This document shows positions 52,139 to 61,633 of a DNA stretch of 64,000 nucleotides, piece by piece. A model generated the notes under the pieces. That model had not been told where the DNA came from and made no database searches. It worked only from the letters and a program-made list of their open reading frames with translations. How positions within the stretch are numbered: the first letter of the stretch is position 1; each line of letters opens with the position of its first letter. This stretch comes from Allomuricauda sp. Lineage in GTDB: Bacteria > Bacteroidota > Bacteroidia > Flavobacteriales > Flavobacteriaceae. The translations under genes were made by a program, and so were the position numbers. The stretch spans positions 992,001-1,056,000 of the forward strand of contig NZ_JACESV010000002.1 in assembly GCF_013911645.1 (NCBI RefSeq). Direction: 5' to 3'.

Positions 52139-53203
52139 ATGAAGATCAAAAATATATTGACAATAGCCCTAGTAATGACTTTTGGCCTGATTCAGGGGCA
52201 ATCGGGAAAATTGGAAAAATGGTCCATAGAAAAAGCGGAGAAATGGTATGCACAGTACAAATGGATCAACGGTGCTGATTTCATACCGAGTAATGCCATC
52301 AATCAATTGGAGATGTGGCAAGAAGATACTTTTGATCCAGAAGCTATTGAAAGGGAATTGGGGTATGCCCAAGGTATCGGCATGAATGTAATGCGGGTCT
52401 ATCTCCACAGTCTTGTGTATAAGCAAGACCCAAAAGGGTTCAAAAAAAGAATAGATCAATATTTGGACATTTCTGATAGTAAAGGAATCAAGACCATGTT
52501 CGTATTTTTTGATGATGTTTGGGGAAAGGAACCGAAAATCGGCAAGCAACCAGAGCCTATTACGGGAACCCATAATTCCGGTTGGATGCAGGATCCAGGC
52601 GACCCCGCTTCAAAGAATGTGGCTAATTTTCCTTTTTTGGAAACCTACGTGAAGGATATTTTGATTACTTTCAAGGATGACGACCGCGTGCTGCTTTGGG
52701 ATTTATACAATGAACCGGGCAACACCGGTAAGATAAACGATTCCATGCCGTTGTTAAAGGCCGTATTTTCATGGGCAAGGGAAGTCAATCCGTCCCAACC
52801 CCTTTCAGCTGGAATCTGGTCGTGGGGATTGGTGGACCTAAATGCGTTTCAGGCATTGAACTCGGACATTATTACCTATCACCACTACGGAGACACTGAA
52901 GACCATAAATTGATTATACAATTGTTGAGGACACATGGAAGACCCATAATCTGTACCGAATATATGGCGCGAACCCGAAACAGTAGATTTTCCAACATCA
53001 TGCCCATGCTGAAGGAAGAAAACATCGGAGCCATCAACTGGGGGTTGGTCAAGGGAAAAACCAATACCATTTACCAGTGGGATACTCCAATTGAGAGTGG
53101 TGAAGAACCAGTTGAGTGGTTCCATGACATCTTCAGGAAGGATGGAACCCCTTACCGCCAAGATGAGGCTGACTTGATCAAGAAGTTGAACGGAGTAGAT
53201 TAA
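52139..53203 (+). CDS. GH5-like exported glycosidase
   Basis: A 354-aa protein with a signal peptide (KNILTIALVMTFGLIQGQ). It is a clan GH-A TIM barrel: VYLHSLVYKQDPKGF, VLLWDLYNEPGNTGK with the acid/base Glu in LYNEP (near residue 197), and the nucleophile Glu in IICTEYMARTRNS (near 280). Such single-domain cellulase-like proteins are often annotated as xylanase or mannanase, without proof. Last gene of the plus-strand enzyme run; galT is convergent 28 bp away. Confidence 0.82.
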   Translation: MKIKNILTIALVMTFGLIQGQSGKLEKWSIEKAEKWYAQYKWINGADFIPSNAINQLEMWQEDTFDPEAIERELGYAQGIGMNVMRVYLHSLVYKQDPKGFKKRIDQYLDISDSKGIKTMFVFFDDVWGKEPKIGKQPEPITGTHNSGWMQDPGDPASKNVANFPFLETYVKDILITFKDDDRVLLWDLYNEPGNTGKINDSMPLLKAVFSWAREVNPSQPLSAGIWSWGLVDLNAFQALNSDIITYHHYGDTEDHKLIIQLLRTHGRPIICTEYMARTRNSRFSNIMPMLKEENIGAINWGLVKGKTNTIYQWDTPIESGEEPVEWFHDIFRKDGTPYRQDEADLIKKLNGVD

Positions 53204-53231
53204 CTACAAAGAAAAACAGACCCAAAACCCT

Positions 53232-54272
53232 TTATCTTGGGTTTTGGCTATAATGCTTTGTGGGTAACTGCTTTAGTGTGTCTGCAACTTGTTCGGCGGT
53301 GATGTCCCTTTGCGGATTGGCGAACATTTCGTAGCCCACCATGAATTTTTTAACGTTGGCCGAACGTAGCAATGGCGGATAAAACGACATGTGGAAATGC
53401 CACTCCGGATGGTCTTTACCATCTGTGGGTGCCTGATTGATGCCCGCAGAATACGGAAAACTCGTCTCAAAAAGGTTGTCGTAGCAAATGGTTACGGTCT
53501 TTATGATTTCAGCGAAGGACCTTTTTTGGCTTTCGTCCAACTCCGAAATGGAGGTAAGCTTTTTTGTTGGCGCGATCATGACCTCATAAGGCCAAACTGC
53601 CCAGTAGGGCACAAGGGCCACAAAATCGTTGTTAAGGGAAATGATTCGCTCGTTGGCCTCAATTTCTTGCTGTATATAATCTTCTAAAATGCTTCGTTGG
53701 TGCTGGTTCCAATACGCTTCCAATGAATTACATTTTTTAAGGACTTCCGTAGGGATTGATTTTTGCGCCCAAATTTGACCATGCGGATGGGGATTGCTAC
53801 ATCCCATAATGGCCCCTTTATTTTCAAAAATCAAAACATGGTTGATATCGGGTAGATCGCCCAATTCTTTATACTCTTTTTGCCACAGCGAAATGACTTT
53901 CTCTATTTCAGAGGTCCTCATGACAGGCAAGGTCAGGGAATGGTCTGGTGAAAAACAGACGACCTTGCAGATACCACTTTCACTTTTCGCTTGCATTAGG
54001 TTATTCTGATGTTCCTCGGTTACTACTTCTGGGAGTAGCGCAGAAAAATCGTTAACAAATGAATAGGGTTCGGTATAGTTGGGGTTGGTGTCCCCGCTGG
54101 CCCTTTTGTTCCCGGGGCACAAATAGCATGATGGATCATAAGTTTCGGCCTGAGTTGCAGGTAGGCTTTCTTTCTTTCCCTGCCAAGGCCGTTTGGTCCT
54201 GTGCGGCGTAACCAACACCCATTCATTGGTTAGTATGTTTAATCGATAATGAGAGTTGTCATATAGATTCAT
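53232..54272 (-). CDS. galT: UDP-glucose-hexose-1-phosphate uridylyltransferase GalT
   Basis: Exchanges UMP between UDP-glucose and galactose-1-phosphate in the Leloir pathway. About 346 aa from ATG 54272 (MNLYDNSHYRLNILTNEW, the usual family start; an ATG at 54299 would overlap galK). The catalytic HPH lies in GCSNPHPHGQIWAQ near residue 159; zinc-binding Cys are in DPSCYLCPGNKR, and HFHMSFYPP closes the fold. It lies 4 bp after galK and forms a two-gene operon with it. Confidence 0.95.
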   Translation of the reverse strand: MNLYDNSHYRLNILTNEWVLVTPHRTKRPWQGKKESLPATQAETYDPSCYLCPGNKRASGDTNPNYTEPYSFVNDFSALLPEVVTEEHQNNLMQAKSESGICKVVCFSPDHSLTLPVMRTSEIEKVISLWQKEYKELGDLPDINHVLIFENKGAIMGCSNPHPHGQIWAQKSIPTEVLKKCNSLEAYWNQHQRSILEDYIQQEIEANERIISLNNDFVALVPYWAVWPYEVMIAPTKKLTSISELDESQKRSFAEIIKTVTICYDNLFETSFPYSAGINQAPTDGKDHPEWHFHMSFYPPLLRSANVKKFMVGYEMFANPQRDITAEQVADTLKQLPTKHYSQNPR

Positions 54273-54276
54273 GTGC

Positions 54277-55410
54277 TTATTTTCTAAGTGTTGTGCCATT
54301 GCTCAGGTTTACCTCAAAGGCACTTAGGTCAATATTGAATTTTTCCTTGTAGGCTTTTGAAACTTCTTCGATATAAGGTTTCACAAAATCTTCATACACT
54401 AAATTGATGGTGCATCCGCCAAATCCGCCTCCCATGACTCTTGCACCCATAACATATTCTTTGTTTTTGGAGAAATCAACCAAATAGTCCAGTTCTGGAC
54501 AAGTGATCTCATAAAGATTCCTTAGGCCATCATGGCTCGCATAAATAAGTTTTCCGAGCTCCTCAATATTATTCTCTTCTAAAGCCTTTACTGATTTTAA
54601 AACTCTTTCATTTTCCTGTACCACGAAAAGAGCGCGTTTATAATGGATTGGCGATAGACTTTGTTTACTTACTTCAAGCATTGATAAACTAACGTCCCTT
54701 AATGAATTGACTTCCGGAAATTTTTTTTGTATTATGGAAACTGCTTCCGCACACTCATCTTGCCTTGAATTATACTGTCCATCTGAAAGTTGATGGGAAA
54801 CATTGGTGTTGAGAAGAACTATTTTGTAGGGGTCAAGGACAGTGGGTATATATCTAAATTCCTTACTTCTACAATCGAGCAAAATCGCGTTGTCTTTCTT
54901 GCCATTGACTGAAGCAAACTGATCCATAATACCACATTTTGTACCTACAAATTCGTGTTCGGCCTGCATAGAAAGTTGAACCATCTCGGTTTTGGTAAGG
55001 TTTAATTCAAAAAGCTTATCAAGACCAAATGCCATGCCACATTCTAAAGCAGCAGAGGAACTCAAGCCCGATCCTATAGGTAAATTAGAGTCAATTACAC
55101 ATTCAAACCCGCGGAGCTTTTTACCCAGTTTTTGGATTTGAAGAATAACCCCCAGGATATAGTTTTCCCAGATAACATCGCTCTTTACGATATGTGATAG
55201 GTTGATTTTTATTGGGCGCTCATATTGTTTGCTGAAAATCACTGCATTCTCTAGAGAATCTATTTTTCGAAAGTAAAAGCGAATTTTTTTATCTATGGCA
55301 GCGGGTAATACGAAACCATTGTTGTAGTCTGTATGGCCTCCAATAAAATTAATTCGACCAGGGGATTCTATAATTATTTCAGGAACAAATGAAGGGTCAA
55401 TATCTGTCAT
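54277..55410 (-). CDS. galK: Galactokinase
   Basis: Phosphorylates galactose at C1. A 377-aa GHMP kinase: SPGRINFIGGHTDYNNGFV near residues 15-33 (substrate signature), LPIGSGLSSSAALECGMAFG near 117 (ATP loop), and GARVMGGGFGGCTINLV near 323. It is the first gene of galK-galT. The shared 17-bp motif lies 33 bp upstream of the ATG, so galactose use seems to be tied to the arabinan/arabinogalactan locus. Confidence 0.96.
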   Translation of the reverse strand: MTDIDPSFVPEIIIESPGRINFIGGHTDYNNGFVLPAAIDKKIRFYFRKIDSLENAVIFSKQYERPIKINLSHIVKSDVIWENYILGVILQIQKLGKKLRGFECVIDSNLPIGSGLSSSAALECGMAFGLDKLFELNLTKTEMVQLSMQAEHEFVGTKCGIMDQFASVNGKKDNAILLDCRSKEFRYIPTVLDPYKIVLLNTNVSHQLSDGQYNSRQDECAEAVSIIQKKFPEVNSLRDVSLSMLEVSKQSLSPIHYKRALFVVQENERVLKSVKALEENNIEELGKLIYASHDGLRNLYEITCPELDYLVDFSKNKEYVMGARVMGGGFGGCTINLVYEDFVKPYIEEVSKAYKEKFNIDLSAFEVNLSNGTTLRK

Positions 55411-55442
55411 GATTGATTTTGTCTAATTTTTAAGGGTATAAA

Positions 55443-55459
55443 TGTAATAAAAACGTTTA
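55443..55459 (-). promoter_or_regulatory. Shared PUL motif, site 3
   Basis: On the minus strand TAAACGTTTTTATTACA lies 33 bp before the galK ATG. It is also in the galK/regulator divergent gap, so it could control both. Confidence 0.65.
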
Positions 55460-55552
55460 TTATTTTACCAGACAATCTTCAATTGTGTTTTAAGTAAATA
55501 TTAAATAGCCTAAATCACTTATTTACAAATGACCAGTTCTACTTTGAAGTAT

Positions 55553-55560
55553 TATATTTG
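55553..55560 (+). promoter_or_regulatory. -7 box for the Nudix-type regulator
   Basis: TATATTTG matches TAnnTTTG and lies 33 bp before the TTG start of the regulator. No clear -33 TTG. Confidence 0.5.
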
Positions 55561-55592
55561 CATTTATTTAGCTATTATTATATTTAAAGATT

Positions 55593-56306
55593 TTGATTTC
55601 AACCAGATACAATCCCAACCAAAGGGTATCCGTCGCCATAGACTGTGTTATTTTTGGATTTGATTCCGAGCGACTAAAGTTATTGTTGTTTAAAAGAAAG
55701 ATTGATCCATTTAAAGGGTCGTGGTCTTTGATTGGAGAATTGATTGATAACGATGTTTCTTTGGATGATAGCGCAAATCAGATTTTATATAAGTTGTCCG
55801 GTTTGGATAACGTATACCTCCGTCAGCTCAAAACATATGGCGCGGTCCAAAGAGATCCTTTGGAACGAGTAATATCGGTAGTGTACTATAGTCTAATCAG
55901 AATAGATGAGTTTAACTTGAAGTCTACCGAAAGTCATGACGCACATTGGTTTGATTTTGAAGAAATCCCAGATCTTATTTTAGATCATGGACAAATGGTC
56001 AAGGATGCTATAAGGCGACTTAGGTTGCGTGCGAGGAATAAACCGATAGGCTTTGAGCTGCTACCGGAATTTTTTACACTACCTCAATTGCAGACGCTCT
56101 ACGAAAGTATTTACAATACTGAGTTCGATTCAAGGAATTTTCGAAAAAAGATTTTATCTCTGGGGATTTTGAATAAAACCAATAAAAAAGATAAATCCAC
56201 TTCACGAAAAGGTGCTTTTCTTTATCACTTTAAAGAAAAAAGCCTGGAAAATTCATCTATGAACAATGGAGACTTCGATAAACTAAGAGAGGTAATCCAA
56301 TTTTAA
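55593..56306 (+). CDS. Nudix-winged-helix regulator, NrtR/AraR type
   Basis: A 237-aa regulator. Residues about 10-140 are a Nudix-like fold (RVSVAIDCVIFGFDSERLKL, LLFKRKIDPFKGSWSLIGEL) without a full Nudix box, as in ligand-sensing NrtR-group proteins. Residues about 150-237 are a winged helix (FTLPQLQTLYESIYNTEFDS, RNFRKKILSLGIL, TSRKGAFLYHF). The Bacteroides AraR that responds to L-arabinose belongs to this group, and this gene lies among arabinofuranosidase and gal genes. It is the likely reader of the TAAACGT motif. The start is TTG at 55593. The effector (arabinose or another sugar) is inferred. Confidence 0.85.
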   Translation: MISTRYNPNQRVSVAIDCVIFGFDSERLKLLLFKRKIDPFKGSWSLIGELIDNDVSLDDSANQILYKLSGLDNVYLRQLKTYGAVQRDPLERVISVVYYSLIRIDEFNLKSTESHDAHWFDFEEIPDLILDHGQMVKDAIRRLRLRARNKPIGFELLPEFFTLPQLQTLYESIYNTEFDSRNFRKKILSLGILNKTNKKDKSTSRKGAFLYHFKEKSLENSSMNNGDFDKLREVIQF

Positions 56307-56533
56307 ACACTTACCTGCAAAAGGGTTCATTAATTTGGTGCTAAGGTATTTCTTTACCTAATTAAGTTATCCAACTTTTTTTATTTTCATTGTCTTTCCA
56401 TTGTGTCACCATAAATCTAACACTGTAATAAGTTGGTTTGGTTCAACTGAGATGACATTTTAATGCAGTTGACCATTTGAAGCCTAATACATTTTTCGGA
56501 AAGGACCTTACTTAAAATATTTTCAGAAAAAAA

Positions 56534-56550
56534 TAAACGTAATTTTTACA
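56534..56550 (+). promoter_or_regulatory. Shared PUL motif, site 4
   Basis: TAAACGTAATTTTTACA lies about 240 bp before the susC ATG on the coding strand. The distance fits a long leader. Confidence 0.65.
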
Positions 56551-56714
56551 TATATTAAAAAAATTATTAAATTAGCTGAAATATTAGCGGTTTATTTATG
56601 ATCACGCAAAGAGAGAGTGGTTAAAATATTAAAAGTATAATTCCAAATATTTCCTTTGGAAACAAAGAGTTTGAAAAAATAACTTTTAAGAAAGAAATAT
56701 TTGAAAAGAAAAAT

Positions 56715-56741
56715 GGGAGGGGTGCAATCCTAGCCCCTCCC
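56715..56741 (+). promoter_or_regulatory. GC-rich hairpin in the susC leader
   Basis: GGGAGGGG and CCCCTCCC form a perfect 8-bp stem with an 11-nt loop, 49 nt before the susC ATG, in otherwise AT-rich DNA. No T tract follows, so it is not a normal terminator; a leader control element is possible. Confidence 0.5.
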
Positions 56742-56790
56742 GCAATTATCATCAGGCCGAATATGCCAATAATAATAACTAAACTAAATT

Positions 56791-59700
56791 ATGAAAAAAC
56801 TAACTTTATTAAAAAAAGAAAAGTTGCGAAAGCGACTTGAATTGAAGTCTTCACTGTGTTTCATTTGGGTTTTTTTAATGTTCTCGAATCTTGATGCAGG
56901 AGTTACATCGATTTCGGTTGACCATCGAGATTTTGGTGCTTTCAATTATCAGGTAACAGTGACAGGTACTGTAGTGGATAGCCAGGGCGCACCACTTCCA
57001 GGGGCTACAGTTATTGAGAAGGGGACTTCAAACGGTACACAATCAGATTTTGATGGGAATTTTAGTATTCAGGTAAGTGACCCAAATGCGATTTTAGTGG
57101 TGTCTTACATAGGATTTCGTGAGGTGGAACTGCCCCTTGAGGGCAAAACCGAGTTGGATATAACCTTGAGCGAGGATACGGCAAAGCTTGATGAAGTTGT
57201 TGTGGTAGGGTATGGGTCCCTTCAAAAAAAGGAAATTACAAGTGCTGTGGCAAGTGTGTCCACAGAAGACTTTAATCAGGGAAACGTATTTACTTCGGAA
57301 CAGTTGCTGCAAGGTAAAGTCGCTGGATTGGATATTACCAAGGCGGGTAGTGATTTAAACCAACCGTTTTCCATCAGGCTGAGGGGTGTGAGTACTCTTG
57401 GTGCCAATTCTACACCTTTGATTGTAATCGATGGAGTGATTGGAGGAAACCTCGATTTGGTTGACCCCAACGATATTGCATCCATTGATGTATTAAAGGA
57501 TGCTTCCGCAGCTGCAATTTATGGTACAAGGGGTAGTGCCGGGGTTATTTTAGTAACGACCAAGAAAGGTTCGTACTCCGAAAAAGCTACGTTGAACTAC
57601 TCGTCATACGTTTCTTTTGATGAACCGCTTAATGATAGGAGGATAAGGCCGGCAACTGCAGAGGAAAATATTAGGTTTGGCGGTGTGGACTTTGGGAGTA
57701 ATACCAACTTCGAGGATGAGATTTTGAGGACCGGGGTTAGTAACGTGCACAACCTCTCCTTTTCAAGAAACAATGGGTCAACCAATTACAGAGCTTCAAT
57801 TAACTATAGGGATATTGGGGGCACTCTTGTGGATCAAGGTTTTGAACAATTGAATGCCAGGATAAATATTTCTCAAAATTTTTTGGATGATAAACTTACG
57901 TTGGGGTCTATTGTTTCAGTAACGAAGCGTGAAATCAACTACTCAAATCCAGCGGCATTGCGACATGCCAGTACCTTTTCGCCAACAGCTCCAGTATATA
58001 TAAACGATGATCCCCAGCAGGGTTATTTTGAAACTTTTATCGAACAGCAGTATAACCCTGTTGCAATGATAAAACTAAATCCACATTTGGGTGTCCGAAA
58101 GAATTTTTTGGGCAACTTTAAATTGGATTATAAGCCAATTACAGGATTGAATTTAGGGATGAGTTACTCCATACAGTCAACAAACGAACAGCAAGGGGTT
58201 TATTCGTATTCCAATTCACGTGCAGGTGCAGAGGCTACAAACGGCAGGGCTCGTAGGAGTTCCTATGATCAAATCAATGAATTATTTGAGGCGACAGGCA
58301 CATATACAGGAGAGACTGATGATTGGGCGTACACTGCACTTTTGGGATATTCGTATCAGACTATCGTGGATGAGAGCTTCAGCGTGGAAAATACGGATTT
58401 TATAACCAATGAACTTACATTTAACAACTTGGATATTGGAAACGGTTTTAGAGATCCTGAAGGTGTTAGGGCAACTGCATCCAACAAGCAGGAATCCCTG
58501 TTGGCTTCCTTTTTTGGAAGAATCAACTTAACATTTAAAGACAACTATTATTTGTCTGCTAGCTATAGGAGAGAAGGGTCTTCAAAATTTGGTCAGAACA
58601 ACCGATGGGGTAATTTTTGGGCATTAAGTGGTGGTGCAGAATTGACTGATCTTTTTAAAATAAAAGCGTTCAATTCACTGAAAATGAGGGTTGGATACGG
58701 CGTCACCGGTAACCTTCCATCCCAGAATTACGCTTATTTGCCAACGTTGGGGGCCATACCGGGACAGCAGGGGTATGTTGACGGTTCTTTTTTGCCGGCC
58801 ATTCAGCCCACATCAAACCCTAACCCTGATTTGAAATGGGAAGAGAAAGGCGAGTTGAACGTGGGTATTGATTTTGCTCTCATGGATTACCGAATTTCCG
58901 GATCTGTTGATTATTATAAAAGAAATACTAAAGATTTATTGAATGTTATCGATGTCCCAAGTCCTCCTAATTTATTTAATCAATCGTTGGTGAACCTGGG
59001 CGAATTGGAGTCAAATGGATTTGAAGTGCAGATAAACTTCCAGGCGATAAATAAAGCCGATTTTAATTGGGAAATAAGTGCCAACGCGGCAAGGAATGTA
59101 ACTAAACTAATAAAGTTCAACAATGATATTCCAGAAGGGGGAGGGCTGTTGCGCGGAGAAGGAATTGCCCAAAATGGCTCCTATGCAGCCTATATTCAGG
59201 AAGGTGAAAGGATTGGAAATATTATTGCGCCAACTTTTGCCGGATATAATTCGGAAGGACTACCTTATTTTCTTGATGAAGAGGGCAACCGAACTACTGA
59301 CAATCAAGAAGCGGATATCTTCACGGTACAGGGAAATGGTCTCCCAGATTTAACTGCAGGAATAGCAAATACATTCAGGTATAAGAATTGGGACTTAAAC
59401 TTTTTCTTTCGAGGCGCCTTTGGGCATGATATTGCAAATGGACGTAGAGCACGGTATGAGCACGCTGGCTATGTAGGTATACAGAACCCGGTAATAACCG
59501 ATGGATTTACAGAAGAAGACAAGGGTCTGCTGGTTTGGCATTCCTTATACGTGGAAGATGCTTCATTTGTGAAATTGGACAATGCGACTCTGGGGTATAC
59601 CATACCCTTGTCCGATAATAGTGTATTGCAGAAATTAAGACTGTACATTTCTGGTCAGAACCTTTTTGTAATTACCAATTATTTGGGTTCTGACCCAGAA

Positions 59701-59859
59701 GTCCGTTACTTGGATCGGGGTAGGGGCATTGGAAGAACTCCCGGTTTTTCAGGGAACCCACAATACGGTGGAGATATTCTAGTACCAGGGATAGATAGAT
59801 GGGAGTTGGGTCAATATCCCAATAGAACAATAACCCTTGGAGTTAATATTAGTTTGTAA
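56791..59859 (+). CDS. susC: SusC-type TonB-dependent outer-membrane transporter
   Basis: A 1022-aa outer-membrane importer of oligosaccharides. After an N-terminal signal region (to about residue 45) come a carboxypeptidase-like domain (VTGTVVDSQGAPLPGATVIE to about 130), the TonB-box-like DEVVVVGYG, a plug domain (LLQGKVAGLDITKAG, SIDVLKDASAAAIYGTRGSA near 230-250), and a 22-strand barrel. The barrel ends in a normal terminal strand (RTITLGVNISL, ending at Leu). It works with the next gene, SusD, 12 bp downstream. It takes glycan pieces cut at the surface into the periplasm, where the GH enzymes act. Confidence 0.96.
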   Translation: MKKLTLLKKEKLRKRLELKSSLCFIWVFLMFSNLDAGVTSISVDHRDFGAFNYQVTVTGTVVDSQGAPLPGATVIEKGTSNGTQSDFDGNFSIQVSDPNAILVVSYIGFREVELPLEGKTELDITLSEDTAKLDEVVVVGYGSLQKKEITSAVASVSTEDFNQGNVFTSEQLLQGKVAGLDITKAGSDLNQPFSIRLRGVSTLGANSTPLIVIDGVIGGNLDLVDPNDIASIDVLKDASAAAIYGTRGSAGVILVTTKKGSYSEKATLNYSSYVSFDEPLNDRRIRPATAEENIRFGGVDFGSNTNFEDEILRTGVSNVHNLSFSRNNGSTNYRASINYRDIGGTLVDQGFEQLNARINISQNFLDDKLTLGSIVSVTKREINYSNPAALRHASTFSPTAPVYINDDPQQGYFETFIEQQYNPVAMIKLNPHLGVRKNFLGNFKLDYKPITGLNLGMSYSIQSTNEQQGVYSYSNSRAGAEATNGRARRSSYDQINELFEATGTYTGETDDWAYTALLGYSYQTIVDESFSVENTDFITNELTFNNLDIGNGFRDPEGVRATASNKQESLLASFFGRINLTFKDNYYLSASYRREGSSKFGQNNRWGNFWALSGGAELTDLFKIKAFNSLKMRVGYGVTGNLPSQNYAYLPTLGAIPGQQGYVDGSFLPAIQPTSNPNPDLKWEEKGELNVGIDFALMDYRISGSVDYYKRNTKDLLNVIDVPSPPNLFNQSLVNLGELESNGFEVQINFQAINKADFNWEISANAARNVTKLIKFNNDIPEGGGLLRGEGIAQNGSYAAYIQEGERIGNIIAPTFAGYNSEGLPYFLDEEGNRTTDNQEADIFTVQGNGLPDLTAGIANTFRYKNWDLNFFFRGAFGHDIANGRRARYEHAGYVGIQNPVITDGFTEEDKGLLVWHSLYVEDASFVKLDNATLGYTIPLSDNSVLQKLRLYISGQNLFVITNYLGSDPEVRYLDRGRGIGRTPGFSGNPQYGGDILVPGIDRWELGQYPNRTITLGVNISL

Positions 59860-59871
59860 AAAAAATAAATC

Positions 59872-61473
59872 ATGAGAAAAATAAAATTTTTGTTTTTTGT
59901 CTTGGCAGTATTTGGATTGAGTAGATCTTGTACTGAACTGGATTCAGAAGTATATAGTGAAATAACACCGGAAACATTTTTTCAGGATGATGCCCAGTTG
60001 TCTTCAGCCGCCTCGTCCGCTTATACGACCTTATACCGCTGGTGGGAGGATATGTGGTTAATGGATATGCCGACAGACCAAAGTGCCATGCCAATTCGAT
60101 CGAATAGAGGATGGGATGACGGTGGTCGTTGGCCAGCAATCGTCAGGCACGACTTCCCCCCGCAGGATGATATATTCAACGGAGCTTGGAGTGGATATTT
60201 TGGAGGAGTAAGTTCGTGTAATAGATTGATTGAGATTTTTACGGAAAATGTGGGTTCTGATTCTCCCATTGTATTTGAATTAAGAGCATTAAGGGCTTTT
60301 TATTATTATACCTTACTTGACCTGTTCGGTAACGTTCCGTTGGAAACAAGCTTTTCTGACGCCAATCCATCTCCAGAGCAAAGCTCTCCTGAAGAAGTGT
60401 TTGCTTTCATAGAATCGGAATTGTTGGAGGTAATACCAGGTTTAAGTGAAGATAAAGGAGCAACATATGCAAAAATGAACAAATGGGTTGCATGGACTGT
60501 CTTGGCTAAAATGTATCTTAATGCAAATAATTATAATGCTGGAGACCATTGGGTAGAGGCTGCAGAAGCCGCCAACAATGTCATAAATAGTGGGGCATAC
60601 CAGATAGAACCATTTTACTTTAGCAATTTTATGGTCGATAACGAGGGCTCACAGGAAAATATTTTTGTTGTTCCTTACGATAAAGTGAATACAGGTGAAC
60701 AATTTGCTATTATAAGAAGAGCAACACACCAGTCGGTTACAGGGACATTGGATTATCCTGCTGGAACTTCTTGGGGTGGTGTAAGTATTCAAGAAGATTT
60801 TTACAATGCATTTGAGGAAAATGACAAGCGAAGAGGAATGTTCTTTATCGGTCAACAATATACCATTGAGGCCGGTCCAACATGGTCTGAAGAAATTGGG
60901 TTCTTCTATCAGAACCCAATCGACGAATATAGGCTTATTGATTGTTCCGAAGATGTAGACCGTTTTGTGGGAGTATTAGATCAACTTCCGCCAGAAGCAG
61001 CGGATTGTAATGTGAATATTGTACCTGAATACTGGTTTACCAATGATGGCAGAACTGGTTATGAGAATGGTGCAAGATATGCCAAATGGGAGTTAGAAAC
61101 AGGACCTGAGAATACCGCGAGGCAATCTAATGACTATGCTATTTTTCGATATGCCCATATTCTTTTAATAAGGGCTGAGGCTTTATGGAGAATGAATTCA
61201 GGTAGTGCCGAAGCACTTATGTTGGTGAATCAGGTTAGGGAAAGAGCAGGTGTTGATCCTTTGGATATATTGACGGAAGATGATTTGTTTTGGGAATTTA
61301 AGAAGGAATTGGCAATGGAGAACCATGCCCGAACAATCCTAATTAGATATGATAGATGGTTGGAGCCTTGGTTCCAAAAAGAACAGCAGGATTCCTCGAG
61401 AAACCTATACCCAATCCCTTTGAACCAGTTGAACGCCAATCCAAACTTGGAACAAAATCCTGGATATAATTAA
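59872..61473 (+). CDS. susD: SusD/RagB-type surface glycan-binding lipoprotein
   Basis: A 533-aa lipoprotein (signal KIKFLFFVLAVFGLSRS then Cys20). It has the SusD fold of TPR-like helices: LRALRAFYYYTLLDLFGNVP near residue 140, FAFIESELLEVIPGLSEDKG, and MNKWVAWTVLAKMYLNANNY near 202. The C-terminal RagB part has FRYAHILLIRAEALWRMNSG, LVNQVRERAGVD and FWEFKKELAMENHAR. It sits on top of SusC as a lid and binds the glycan. Trp and Tyr residues near the N-terminus (LYRWWEDMWLMD) could stack against sugars. Confidence 0.96.
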   Translation: MRKIKFLFFVLAVFGLSRSCTELDSEVYSEITPETFFQDDAQLSSAASSAYTTLYRWWEDMWLMDMPTDQSAMPIRSNRGWDDGGRWPAIVRHDFPPQDDIFNGAWSGYFGGVSSCNRLIEIFTENVGSDSPIVFELRALRAFYYYTLLDLFGNVPLETSFSDANPSPEQSSPEEVFAFIESELLEVIPGLSEDKGATYAKMNKWVAWTVLAKMYLNANNYNAGDHWVEAAEAANNVINSGAYQIEPFYFSNFMVDNEGSQENIFVVPYDKVNTGEQFAIIRRATHQSVTGTLDYPAGTSWGGVSIQEDFYNAFEENDKRRGMFFIGQQYTIEAGPTWSEEIGFFYQNPIDEYRLIDCSEDVDRFVGVLDQLPPEAADCNVNIVPEYWFTNDGRTGYENGARYAKWELETGPENTARQSNDYAIFRYAHILLIRAEALWRMNSGSAEALMLVNQVRERAGVDPLDILTEDDLFWEFKKELAMENHARTILIRYDRWLEPWFQKEQQDSSRNLYPIPLNQLNANPNLEQNPGYN

Positions 61474-61566
61474 TGTATTAATGTGAGATGGGGTATGATC
61501 GTAAATAGTTGAGTTAGTTCTAGTTAATTTTTGTAAGGTATCTTACAAACATGTGCAAATTTGAAT

Positions 61567-61596
61567 TTATCAAGAGGGAAATTTCCCTCTTGATAA
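61567..61596 (+). terminator. Perfect 30-nt palindrome after susD
   Basis: TTATCAAGAGGGAAA and its exact reverse complement meet without a loop 93 nt past the susD stop. The plus strand has only a short T run (CTTTA), so it may act as a 3' end, a processing site or an attenuator between susD and the lipoprotein gene. Confidence 0.55.
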
Positions 61597-61633
61597 CTTT
61601 ATGGCTCATTTATAAAGTAGATTGTATTGTGGG

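Larger units (their letters stand above)
56307..56790. other. Long leader region of susC
   Basis: A 484-bp AT-rich non-coding stretch. It holds motif site 4, the inverted repeat TTCCAAA/TTTGGAA at 56641-56661 (7-nt spacer) and a strong GC hairpin just before susC. I found no clear TAnnTTTG box and no gene. Confidence 0.55.
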
